A DNA stretch of 12,687 nucleotides from Sphingobacteriales bacterium (GTDB lineage Bacteria > Bacteroidota > Bacteroidia > Chitinophagales > Chitinophagaceae), in assembly GCA_024640385.1 (NCBI GenBank), contig JAHEFC010000073.1, positions 1 through 12,687 of the forward strand, in the 5' to 3' direction. Below are positions 7,477-12,687 of the stretch, one piece after another. A program made the translations under genes and the position numbers. The notes beneath the pieces are model-generated. The model had not been told where the DNA came from and did no database searches. It saw nothing but the letters and a program-made list of their open reading frames with translations. How positions within the stretch are numbered: the stretch's first letter is position 1; each line of letters opens with the position of its first letter.

Positions 7477-9239
7477 TCCAATTTCTCTTTAAGAAATGAT
7501 GCTGTAACTTTTTCTGAAACTCCGTTCTCATTGACAGCCTCAATGGCAAAATAATAACTTCGCTCTTTGTCCATGCCTTTGAAATAATATTCATTGGCAT
7601 TATATACCATGATAGAGCCGTATAATTTATCAGGACTTACTCCAAAGTATATATTATAAGCATAGGCATTTGATACCGGAGACCATTTGATCCATACACT
7701 TCGTCTGTCCTTTTCCGAACCCAGTACAATGAATTGCCTGACGGGATCAGGCTTAGATCCCTTCCCGTTTCCAAATACACGTAAACCAGAGATTGCAAAC
7801 TTACCCGCCGCCATGTGAATATTCTCAAGCCTGATATAACGGGCATCCACAGGGTTTTTCAACTCTGTATAATCATGAGGAACGTCTGAAGTATTGGCAG
7901 ATTTATCTATCAGAACCTTCCATTTCCTGCCGTCTGCTGAATAAGAAATGATATACTGATGATAAATATCCCTGGCCTTACCCAGTATATCTGCATCCTG
8001 ATCGGCGTAGTTGACTTGAATAGCCCTTACTGTGCTGATCTCTCCAAGGTCTGACTGGATCCATTCGCCTCTATTTGCAGTTGCAGCACTCCAGTAGGTC
8101 TTAATATTTTCATCAACGGCATTGTTTGCATGATAACCACCAAGCGTACTCGAAACCTGCACCGGCTTGTTATAGTTCAGCAACATCCATCCGGTGAACC
8201 TCGACTTTGTATGATCAGCTGCCCCGTCAGGAAGATAGTGCGGGTAATCACCAAAACTGGTATTGGTGAACATTACGCCATCATTATCAAATGCAGTTGG
8301 CCACAGGCCAAGTCTTCTTTCAAAACTGTTCTTTACATTAACAACCATGGAGGAAACATGCCACCAGTTGTTCCAGTTATCCTGAAAGCTGGCCCCATGG
8401 CCTGATCCACGGGCAAACCCGCCGGGCTTGTAGCTGAAAGGATTATGGGCCTGCGCTTTAAATGGCCCAAGTGGTTTATCACCTACCATAACGCCGTCGG
8501 CATACCCGCTGAATTCAGTTCCGGGTGCGCCATACTGCAGATAGTACTTACCGTTATACTTATTCATCCATGCACCTTCCACAAAAGGATCAAGGAAGGT
8601 ATTGTCGTTATACTCCCCAAATCTCTGCCACCCGTAGCGGTCATCTTCCAGTTTAAAAACTTCAGCCTTGTTGCCGATCGGCCTGAACGTTTTCCTGTCT
8701 ATTTCCTGTGCATATAAGGGATAGAGATTGCTGCTGCCCCAATAGCAATAAAGCCTGTTATCATCGTCAAGGAAGAATGCCGGATCCCATGCGGCCAGCT
8801 CAAATGAGTCTACCGCTTCTTTCCATTCATCTTTCCGGGGGTTGGTACTCATCCAGATTGGGAAAGCCCTGGTTTCCGGAGCTCTTGAACCGATAACAAA
8901 TAAAGTATCACCCATGGCCCAAACCGCCGGCGCGCAGAGTTCATCATAAACTTTATGCCATGGTTTGAGAAATAAACGGGGAACGAAATTCCAATTATTC
9001 AGGTCACTACTCCACCAATATCCCCATTGGTTGGTAGAAAATAAATAATAATCACCCTTAAAGTTCACGATCACCGGATCAGCTGTGGCCCTGTGACGGC
9101 CCCACTCAGAAAAATTGGGAATGGGCGTAAACCCGTAATCCAGGTTCATGGGATTACAATATGTACGCTGCGCGGAAAGAGACGCAGAATATAACACAGA
9201 GACACAGACAAGAAGCAATAACTTCTTCATAAAAAACAT
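7473..9239 (-). CDS. Secreted GH43-type glycoside hydrolase with discoidin (F5/8C-like) and FN3 domains
   Basis: The 588-residue protein begins with a signal peptide (MKKLLLLVCVSVLYSAS, cleavage near SLSAQ 21-24). Residues about 28-345 form a GH43-like five-bladed propeller; members act on arabinosides, xylosides or galactosides in plant-type polysaccharides. The acidic triad can be placed: Asp54 in ATADPV (base), Asp152 in AAWDPAFF (pKa modulator) and Glu221 in DPFVEGAW (acid). GSGHGASF (278-285) is also family-like. Residues about 355-490 look like a discoidin/F5-8C carbohydrate-binding domain (YWSAA, WIQSDLGE, YIRLENI), and about 500-588 like fibronectin type III. There is no type IX sorting domain, so it is probably periplasmic or released. 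An ATG at 9230 (MKKLLLL) is an equally good start. It follows the CMD gene by 31 bases across a short tandem repeat. No SusC/SusD pair is nearby, so it is not in a typical polysaccharide utilisation locus. Substrate is unassigned. Confidence 0.88.
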   Translation of the reverse strand: MFFMKKLLLLVCVSVLYSASLSAQRTYCNPMNLDYGFTPIPNFSEWGRHRATADPVIVNFKGDYYLFSTNQWGYWWSSDLNNWNFVPRLFLKPWHKVYDELCAPAVWAMGDTLFVIGSRAPETRAFPIWMSTNPRKDEWKEAVDSFELAAWDPAFFLDDDNRLYCYWGSSNLYPLYAQEIDRKTFRPIGNKAEVFKLEDDRYGWQRFGEYNDNTFLDPFVEGAWMNKYNGKYYLQYGAPGTEFSGYADGVMVGDKPLGPFKAQAHNPFSYKPGGFARGSGHGASFQDNWNNWWHVSSMVVNVKNSFERRLGLWPTAFDNDGVMFTNTSFGDYPHYLPDGAADHTKSRFTGWMLLNYNKPVQVSSTLGGYHANNAVDENIKTYWSAATANRGEWIQSDLGEISTVRAIQVNYADQDADILGKARDIYHQYIISYSADGRKWKVLIDKSANTSDVPHDYTELKNPVDARYIRLENIHMAAGKFAISGLRVFGNGKGSKPDPVRQFIVLGSEKDRRSVWIKWSPVSNAYAYNIYFGVSPDKLYGSIMVYNANEYYFKGMDKERSYYFAIEAVNENGVSEKVTASFLKEKLD

Positions 9240-9278
9240 TTATCACATTCCACCACATTTATCACATTCATCACATTC
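9235..9278. repeat. Short tandem repeat spanning the CMD stop and GH43 start
   Basis: The hexamer CACATT (AATGTG on the coding strand) occurs at 9244, 9254, 9263 and 9272, with a variant AACATT at 9235, giving spacings of 9, 10, 9 and 9 bases. The coding-strand unit is roughly GAATGTGAT. The array includes the last Met and stop codon of the CMD gene and the first ATG of the GH43 gene, so it fills the whole gap between them and offers several ATGs close to the CMD stop. Confidence 0.75.
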
Positions 9279-9615
9279 CCATCAGCTCTTCCCAATACTC
9301 CGCTGCCCTCCTGGTATGCGGAACCACAATGGTTCCCCCAACAATATTTGCCACAGCAAATATTTCATACATCTGCTCCGTACTCACTCCCAATTCATGG
9401 CATTTGCCCAGGTGGTACTTTATACAATCATCACAACGCAGAACCATGGATGCAACAAGTCCCAGCATTTCCTTGGTTTTCCTGTCCAGCGCCCCATCGT
9501 CATAAGTATTTGTATCCAGATTCCAGAGCCTTTTCATCACGAGGTTGTTTTTACTCAAAATCACCTCGTTCATTTTGGTACGGTATTCATTGAATTCATC
9601 CACCAGTTTTCCCAT
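9271..9615 (-). CDS. Carboxymuconolactone decarboxylase (CMD)/AhpD-like protein
   Basis: This 114-residue all-helical protein has the CMD-domain pattern. The redox motif RCDDCIKYH at 60-68 supplies Cys61, Cys64 and His68, the C-x-x-C-x-x-x-H arrangement of AhpD-type alkylhydroperoxidases, followed by conserved HLGKCHELGVS (68-78) and an AxxVGGTIVVPHTRRA-like tail (88-104). Proteins with CxxC of this type are usually thiol-dependent peroxidase or disulfide-reductase subunits rather than true decarboxylases; the native substrate is unknown. No signal peptide is present, so it is cytoplasmic. It starts 13 bases after the MFS transporter stop, which suggests co-transcription, and the last codons lie inside the tandem repeat leading into the GH43 gene. 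Confidence 0.9.
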   Translation of the reverse strand: MGKLVDEFNEYRTKMNEVILSKNNLVMKRLWNLDTNTYDDGALDRKTKEMLGLVASMVLRCDDCIKYHLGKCHELGVSTEQMYEIFAVANIVGGTIVVPHTRRAAEYWEELMGM

Positions 9616-9628
9616 GGTTCAAGTTTTA

Positions 9629-10852
9629 TTAATAATGTTTAACAGCATGTTCCTGGCTCATTGTTCTATAGGCGAGCCATGCGCTGATGACCAAAAGTAA
9701 TGCACCCATAAGAAATGGCGCCCCGGGAAATCTAGGATGTCCGGGCTTTGTGAACCAGGCAAAAAGATTGGTCATCAATAAAGGCCCAAAAATGGAAGTG
9801 ACACTGATCATGCTGGTGAGGGCGCCCTGCAACTCACCCTGTGAGTCTGGAGGAACATGACCTGAGATATAACCCTGTAATGCAGGACCTGCGATACCTC
9901 CAAGGCAGTAAATAACAGTGAAAGCATACATCTGCCAGCCCTGGGCGGCAAATGCGAACAAAACCATCCCCACACTGTATACCAGCAACCCGATCAACAC
10001 GCTCCTGGTCTGTCCTAACGCTGGTATCACCTTCCTGATCAGTACGCCCTGAACAAAGGCTACCATCACACCAACAACAGCCAGTGAAATACCCACCTGG
10101 GCTTCGGACCATCCAAATTTTTCAATACTGTAGTAGCTCCAGGTACTCATTACGGCATGCGCAGCTATATAAAGCAGGAAGAAAGATATAATGAGACCTG
10201 CTACCGCCGGATAACTCCGGAGCTTCATTAGAGAGCCTACCGGGTTGGCCCGTTTCCAGTCAAATGGTCTTCTATGCTCTGGTGATAACGATTCAGGAAG
10301 AATGAAAAAGCCATAGATCCAGTTAATAAAAGTAAGTGCAGCTGCCGCAAAAAACGGGGCCCGCAATCCATAATGTGAAAGCAGGCCTCCCAGTGCGGGG
10401 CCGATAATGAAACCCAATCCAAAAGCAGCGCCCAGCATGCCGAAATTCTGTGCCCGCTTATCCGGCGTACTGATATCAGCAATGTAGGCAGTTGCCGTAG
10501 TATAGCTTGCCCCTGTAATACCCGCGATCAGCCTTCCGATGAACAACCAGAAAATAGTAGGTGCAAATGCAGTGAAAAGATAATCTACACCAAAGCCGAA
10601 TAAAGAGATCAGGAGAATGGCACGGCGGCCATATTTATCACTCAGGTTGCCTAAAACGGGAGAGAAAATGAATTGCATGATGGCATAGGCAAACATCAGC
10701 CATCCGCCTATCCTTGCAGCATCACTCATGGTTCCCTTAACAAGAGACCGTATCAGTTCCGGTATCACGGGAATGATAATACCGAAGCCGATCACATCAA
10801 TCAGAACCGTGACGAATATGAAACCTAAAGCTGCTTCTTTCTTCTTTTTCAT
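9629..10852 (-). CDS. MFS transporter, TCR/Tet (DHA1) type
   Basis: The 407-residue protein has about twelve hydrophobic helices and belongs to the 12-TM drug:proton antiporter group. The first helix carries [15 protein letters not shown], typical of the TetA-like branch. The loop 2-3 signature [10 protein letters not shown] (motif A) is intact, and the antiporter motif C-like [14 protein letters not shown] follows in helix 5. Such pumps export small lipophilic compounds using the proton gradient. Resemblance to TetA does not show tetracycline export: most chromosomal members in this phylum have no known substrate. I take the ATG at 10852 as start; an in-frame GTG lies immediately before it (10855). 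The leader contains a purine-rich repeat and inverted repeat. The CMD gene follows at 13 bases. Confidence 0.92.
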   Translation of the reverse strand: MKKKKEAALGFIFVTVLIDVIGFGIIIPVIPELIRSLVKGTMSDAARIGGWLMFAYAIMQFIFSPVLGNLSDKYGRRAILLISLFGFGVDYLFTAFAPTIFWLFIGRLIAGITGASYTTATAYIADISTPDKRAQNFGMLGAAFGLGFIIGPALGGLLSHYGLRAPFFAAAALTFINWIYGFFILPESLSPEHRRPFDWKRANPVGSLMKLRSYPAVAGLIISFFLLYIAAHAVMSTWSYYSIEKFGWSEAQVGISLAVVGVMVAFVQGVLIRKVIPALGQTRSVLIGLLVYSVGMVLFAFAAQGWQMYAFTVIYCLGGIAGPALQGYISGHVPPDSQGELQGALTSMISVTSIFGPLLMTNLFAWFTKPGHPRFPGAPFLMGALLLVISAWLAYRTMSQEHAVKHY

Positions 10853-10864
10853 CACACCGAAGAT

Positions 10865-10928
10865 AGAGAGAAAGAGAGTCAGAGAGAAAGAGAGTCAGAA
10901 TTCTTGCGCTCTTTCTCTTTGACTCTCT
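10865..10928. repeat. Purine-rich 16-bp tandem duplication with an inverted copy, in front of the MFS gene
   Basis: AGAGAGAAAGAGAGTC occurs twice in exact tandem (10865-10880, 10881-10896). A 20-base stretch across the junction (10873-10892) pairs with 10909-10928 with a single G-T wobble, so the leader of the MFS transcript could form a 20-bp hairpin with a 16-base loop. The element ends 12 bases before the MFS ATG. It lies downstream of the terminator of the RRM gene, so it belongs to the MFS transcript if transcription starts in this gap. Confidence 0.8.
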
Positions 10929-10946
10929 GATCGGCGTCTAACAATG

Positions 10947-10975
10947 AAAAAAGGCGACTCTTGCGAGCCGCCTTT
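10947..10975 (-). terminator. Intrinsic terminator of the RRM gene
   Basis: On the minus strand the bases AAAGGCG-type stem (10969-10975 with 10950-10956), one internal A-C mismatch, three more pairs (10965-10967 with 10958-10960) and a 4-base loop are followed by a run of six T (10947-10952 as A on the plus strand). It lies 25 bases after the stop codon of the RRM gene, the expected position for its transcript end. Confidence 0.88.
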
Positions 10976-10999
10976 GAATGAGCTATAGACAAATGTCAA

Positions 11000-11353
11000 T
11001 TAATACCTTTTATTGAATTTGTTACCGCCGCCGCTACCACCGTAACCGCCGCCGCTACCGCCACGGCTTCCGCCGCCGCCGCCGCCGAAAGATTTCCTTT
11101 CAGGACGCTGTTCCCTTGGCTTAGCCTCAGCAACAGAAATAGTACGACCATCAACTTCTGCCTGGTCTAATTCGGCAATTGCTTTCTTAGCCTCTTCGTC
11201 AGAAGCCATTTCAACAAAACCGAAACCACGGCTACGACCGCTGAATTTGTCGGTGATTACTTTTGCAGAAGATACTTCTCCATACTCTGCAAAGATTTCG
11301 AGCAGATCCTGATCTTGAACCTGGAAGCTCAAATTGGACACGAAAATGTTCAT
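11000..11353 (-). CDS. Small RRM-type RNA-binding protein with Gly-rich tail
   Basis: The 117-residue protein has one RNA recognition motif followed by a glycine-rich tail. RNP2 is IFVSNL (3-8) and RNP1 is RGFGFVEM (42-49), including the aromatic residues that stack on RNA bases. The tail (about 86-111) is GGGGG/GSGGGYGG with Arg and Ser, ending NKFNKRY. Bacterial proteins of this plan, as in cyanobacteria, are often cold-inducible, and their likely role is RNA chaperone or regulator of translation; the targets are unknown. It is a stand-alone transcription unit: a promoter at 11477-11506, a leader of about 115 bases and a terminator at 10947-10975. The long leader is notable since cold-shock mRNAs often carry long regulatory leaders, but that link is inference. 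Confidence 0.93.
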   Translation of the reverse strand: MNIFVSNLSFQVQDQDLLEIFAEYGEVSSAKVITDKFSGRSRGFGFVEMASDEEAKKAIAELDQAEVDGRTISVAEAKPREQRPERKSFGGGGGGSRGGSGGGYGGSGGGNKFNKRY

Positions 11354-11476
11354 TTCTTAAATTTAAATAACTAACTAATGGGAACTGACTAAGAGAACGA
11401 TAAGACGGCGGGCAAGAACATGTAGAACATTGCGTACGTACTTACAGAAGCAAATAGATCAGAACTAATAACGAAG

Positions 11477-11506
11477 CAAAGATAATCAAATATTCAAGGA
11501 AGCCAA
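11477..11506 (-). promoter_or_regulatory. Bacteroidota-type promoter of the RRM gene
   Basis: On the minus strand a TTG (11504-11506) is followed after 19 bases by TATCTTTG (11477-11484), an exact TAnnTTTG -7 box with a good -33 spacing. Transcription would start near 11470, giving a 5' leader of about 115 bases before the ATG at 11353. A 5-bp dyad, CCAAG/CTTGG (11503-11507 and 11514-11518), overlaps the -33 element and could be an operator or chance. Confidence 0.72.
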
Positions 11507-11531
11507 GTATTATCTTGGTATTCACAAATTC

Positions 11532-11924
11532 TTAAACATCTACTGAATCATAAACCACCACTTTCTGCCACAAAACCGAGCATTCTTCCACAAATTTCAG
11601 GTGAATGGGGTCAACCTGGTAGGAATCCTGCGCTGCCTTATCCTTAAAAATCACCAGCCACGACACTGAATATGAGGTATCTATCACCTCCCGGTTGGTA
11701 CCTGCTGGTTGTCCGATATGGAACATTTCGATGGTTTTTACCCTGGACAGCTTCTCCAACCCCGCGATCAACCTGGATTTGTCTTCGGCACTCTGAGGGT
11801 TCTTCAACCAGAAATAAACATGATGTACAAAAATGTTTTTTGTCATATTATCTGAAAATTGAGGTTTAATGATCATTCCAATTGAGCCCATCCCCACGGT
11901 TTTGATGAAGTCTTTCCTTTGCAT
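11532..11924 (-). CDS. Dabb (stress-responsive alpha/beta barrel) domain protein
   Basis: With the ATG at 11924 the protein has 130 residues. Residues about 27-130 form a ferredoxin-like Dabb domain: HHVYFWLK (34-41), the central segment IGQPAGTNRE (70-79), and the family pattern of F-x-D-x-A near 93-98 then Y-x-V-D-P-x-H-x-x-F (102-111). Dabb proteins are small dimers; some are enzymes (olivetolic-acid-cyclase type), most are of unknown function. The N-terminus MQRKDFIKTVGMGSIG resembles a Tat-type leader in layout but has R-K instead of R-R, so export is uncertain; an internal Met27 would give a leaderless protein. A longer reading from an ATG at 11987 is rejected because those 21 codons run into the neighbouring inverted-repeat element. 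No terminator is obvious downstream. Confidence 0.85.
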   Translation of the reverse strand: MQRKDFIKTVGMGSIGMIIKPQFSDNMTKNIFVHHVYFWLKNPQSAEDKSRLIAGLEKLSRVKTIEMFHIGQPAGTNREVIDTSYSVSWLVIFKDKAAQDSYQVDPIHLKFVEECSVLWQKVVVYDSVDV

Positions 11925-11949
11925 ATTTACGATTCTTTTATTCTGTTTT

Positions 11950-12066
11950 GTGTGCTGGCCGGATAGTGTATTAGCCGGGAAATGCATTCGATAAGTATGT
12001 TAGAGATCCTCTCTTTCCTGTTTATCTAATGCATTCCCCGGTTAGCATACTAACCGGCTACCACAC
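11950..12066. mobile_element. MITE-like element with 45-bp terminal inverted repeats
   Basis: Bases 11950-11994 and the reverse complement of 12022-12066 match at 36 of 45 positions, beginning GTGTG and including two blocks GCCGG and AATGCATT. The core is only 27 bases, so the element is 117 bp and has no coding capacity. Each arm contains its own small palindrome; in the right arm CCGGTTAG and CTAACCGG (12038-12045, 12050-12057) close on a 4-base loop. No clear target-site duplication is seen; the flanks are T-rich on the left and A-rich on the right. It sits between the amidase stop and the Dabb start. This is the structure of a non-autonomous transposable element or a paired REP-type repeat; mobility is inferred. 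Confidence 0.75.
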
Positions 12067-12092
12067 TAAAAAAACTATTGCACCCAAATCCT

Positions 12093-12687
12093 TCATTTCT
12101 TCCCATAGTCTTTGACTCCCTCCAGTATCTTTTTTGCCACCAGCTTATGGAACTTAGGATCAACGATCTTTTTTTCATCTCCCGGATTACTCAGAAATGC
12201 CACTTCAACCAGGCAATTCGGATAGTCCGTAGGACCGCTCAGCGCAAAATTAAAACTGCCCACATTGCCATATTCCTTCAGCCCGGTCTCCAGCATTCTT
12301 TTTAATACAGCCTGCGTCAGTGGTCTGAATCCAATATACCGGTAGAAAGTACTGGTACCCCGGACAGTATCCACGGAAGATGAATTCAGATGCATACTGA
12401 TGAGTATATCTGGGTTTTCGTCACGCAGCATCAGTATCCGCTCTTCCATACTCAGGGTAGTGTCAGTTCTTCTCGTCATGAACACATGTTTTACCCCCGC
12501 CTTCTTAAAAGTTTTCTCCAGCTCTTTGGCCATCAATAAGGTATAATCTTTTTCAAGCACTTTGGTGGAAGTCCCTGATGCACCTGTATTTGTTCCACCA
12601 TGACCGGCATCAATGGCTATCCGCCATTTTTTCACATCGGCATTCGGCGGTCTTTTTACCCTGATAAACAAACGGTTGGATAAACTA
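12093..12687 (-). CDS. N-acetylmuramoyl-L-alanine amidase, Amidase_3 type (5' end outside window)
   Basis: The frame stays open to the right edge (198 codons visible, no ATG before the edge), so the N-terminus, probably with a signal peptide and perhaps another domain, is missing. The visible part is a full zinc amidase catalytic domain. Zinc ligands and catalytic residues fall at IDAGHGG (His at 12600-12602), the Glu of VLEKDY (12552-12554), SMHLNSSS (His at 12390-12392) and VEVAFLSN (second Glu, 12204-12206). The domain cleaves the bond between MurNAc and L-Ala in peptidoglycan and usually serves septum splitting or wall turnover in the periplasm. No extra regulatory helix blocking the site is obvious in the visible part. 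It is the gene upstream of the MITE-like element; no T-run terminator follows within the gap. Confidence 0.94.
   Translation of the reverse strand, partial: SLSNRLFIRVKRPPNADVKKWRIAIDAGHGGTNTGASGTSTKVLEKDYTLLMAKELEKTFKKAGVKHVFMTRRTDTTLSMEERILMLRDENPDILISMHLNSSSVDTVRGTSTFYRYIGFRPLTQAVLKRMLETGLKEYGNVGSFNFALSGPTDYPNCLVEVAFLSNPGDEKKIVDPKFHKLVAKKILEGVKDYGKK

Noticed and set aside
9629..10852. MFS gene as a tetracycline resistance determinant
   Set aside because: Only TetA-type family resemblance is seen, with no mobile context or TetR regulator; substrate cannot be read from sequence.
11925..11987. 21-codon N-terminal extension of the Dabb protein from an upstream ATG
   Set aside because: The first half lies inside the inverted-repeat element and the ATG at 11924 gives the usual leader-like start.
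12669..12671. TTG at 12671 as the start of the amidase
   Set aside because: The frame stays open to the window edge and the domain lacks a signal peptide here, so the gene almost surely begins outside the window.

Overview
The window looks like ordinary chromosome from a free-living aerobic member of the Bacteroidota, most likely a Chitinophagaceae-type organism. The signs are a secreted protein with a C-terminal domain of the gliding/type IX secretion kind (type B sorting), A/T-rich leaders without Shine-Dalgarno sites in front of most starts, two good matches to the Bacteroidota -7 promoter box TAnnTTTG, and a secreted GH43 enzyme. No phage, conjugative, CRISPR or insertion-sequence transposase gene is visible.

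Layout. 1-3116 (minus strand): heme A synthase (ctaA), followed 30 bp later by a membrane-anchored patatin-like phospholipase that runs off the left edge. 3117-3369: divergent intergenic region with a ctaA promoter, a small inverted repeat and a perfect 64-bp palindrome just in front of rnhB. 3370-5034 (plus): rnhB (ribonuclease HII), then korB (2-oxoacid:ferredoxin oxidoreductase beta subunit), closed by a hairpin terminator. 5223-6452 (plus): secreted FN3/PKD protein with a type B sorting domain. 6453-6867: noncoding. 6868-7476 (plus): YciO-type Sua5/YrdC protein, whose stop codon overlaps that of the convergent gene. 7473-10852 (minus): an MFS drug-type transporter, a CMD/AhpD-like protein and a secreted GH43 glycosidase, tightly spaced and possibly one operon. 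11000-11353 (minus): small RRM RNA-binding protein with its own promoter, long leader and terminator. 11532-11924 (minus): Dabb-domain protein. 11950-12066: a MITE-like element with 45-bp terminal inverted repeats. 12093-12687 (minus): an N-acetylmuramoyl-L-alanine amidase, cut by the right edge.

The genes are mostly housekeeping or general accessory functions (respiration, RNA/DNA maintenance, central carbon metabolism, cell wall, polysaccharide use, export), and I see no multi-gene defence or biosynthetic system. The unusual content is in the gaps. Repeats or palindromes lie within about 20 bp of the start codons of ctaA, rnhB, GH43 and the MFS gene, and a small non-autonomous mobile-type element sits between the amidase and Dabb genes. 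These noncoding elements are the best candidates for something undescribed.
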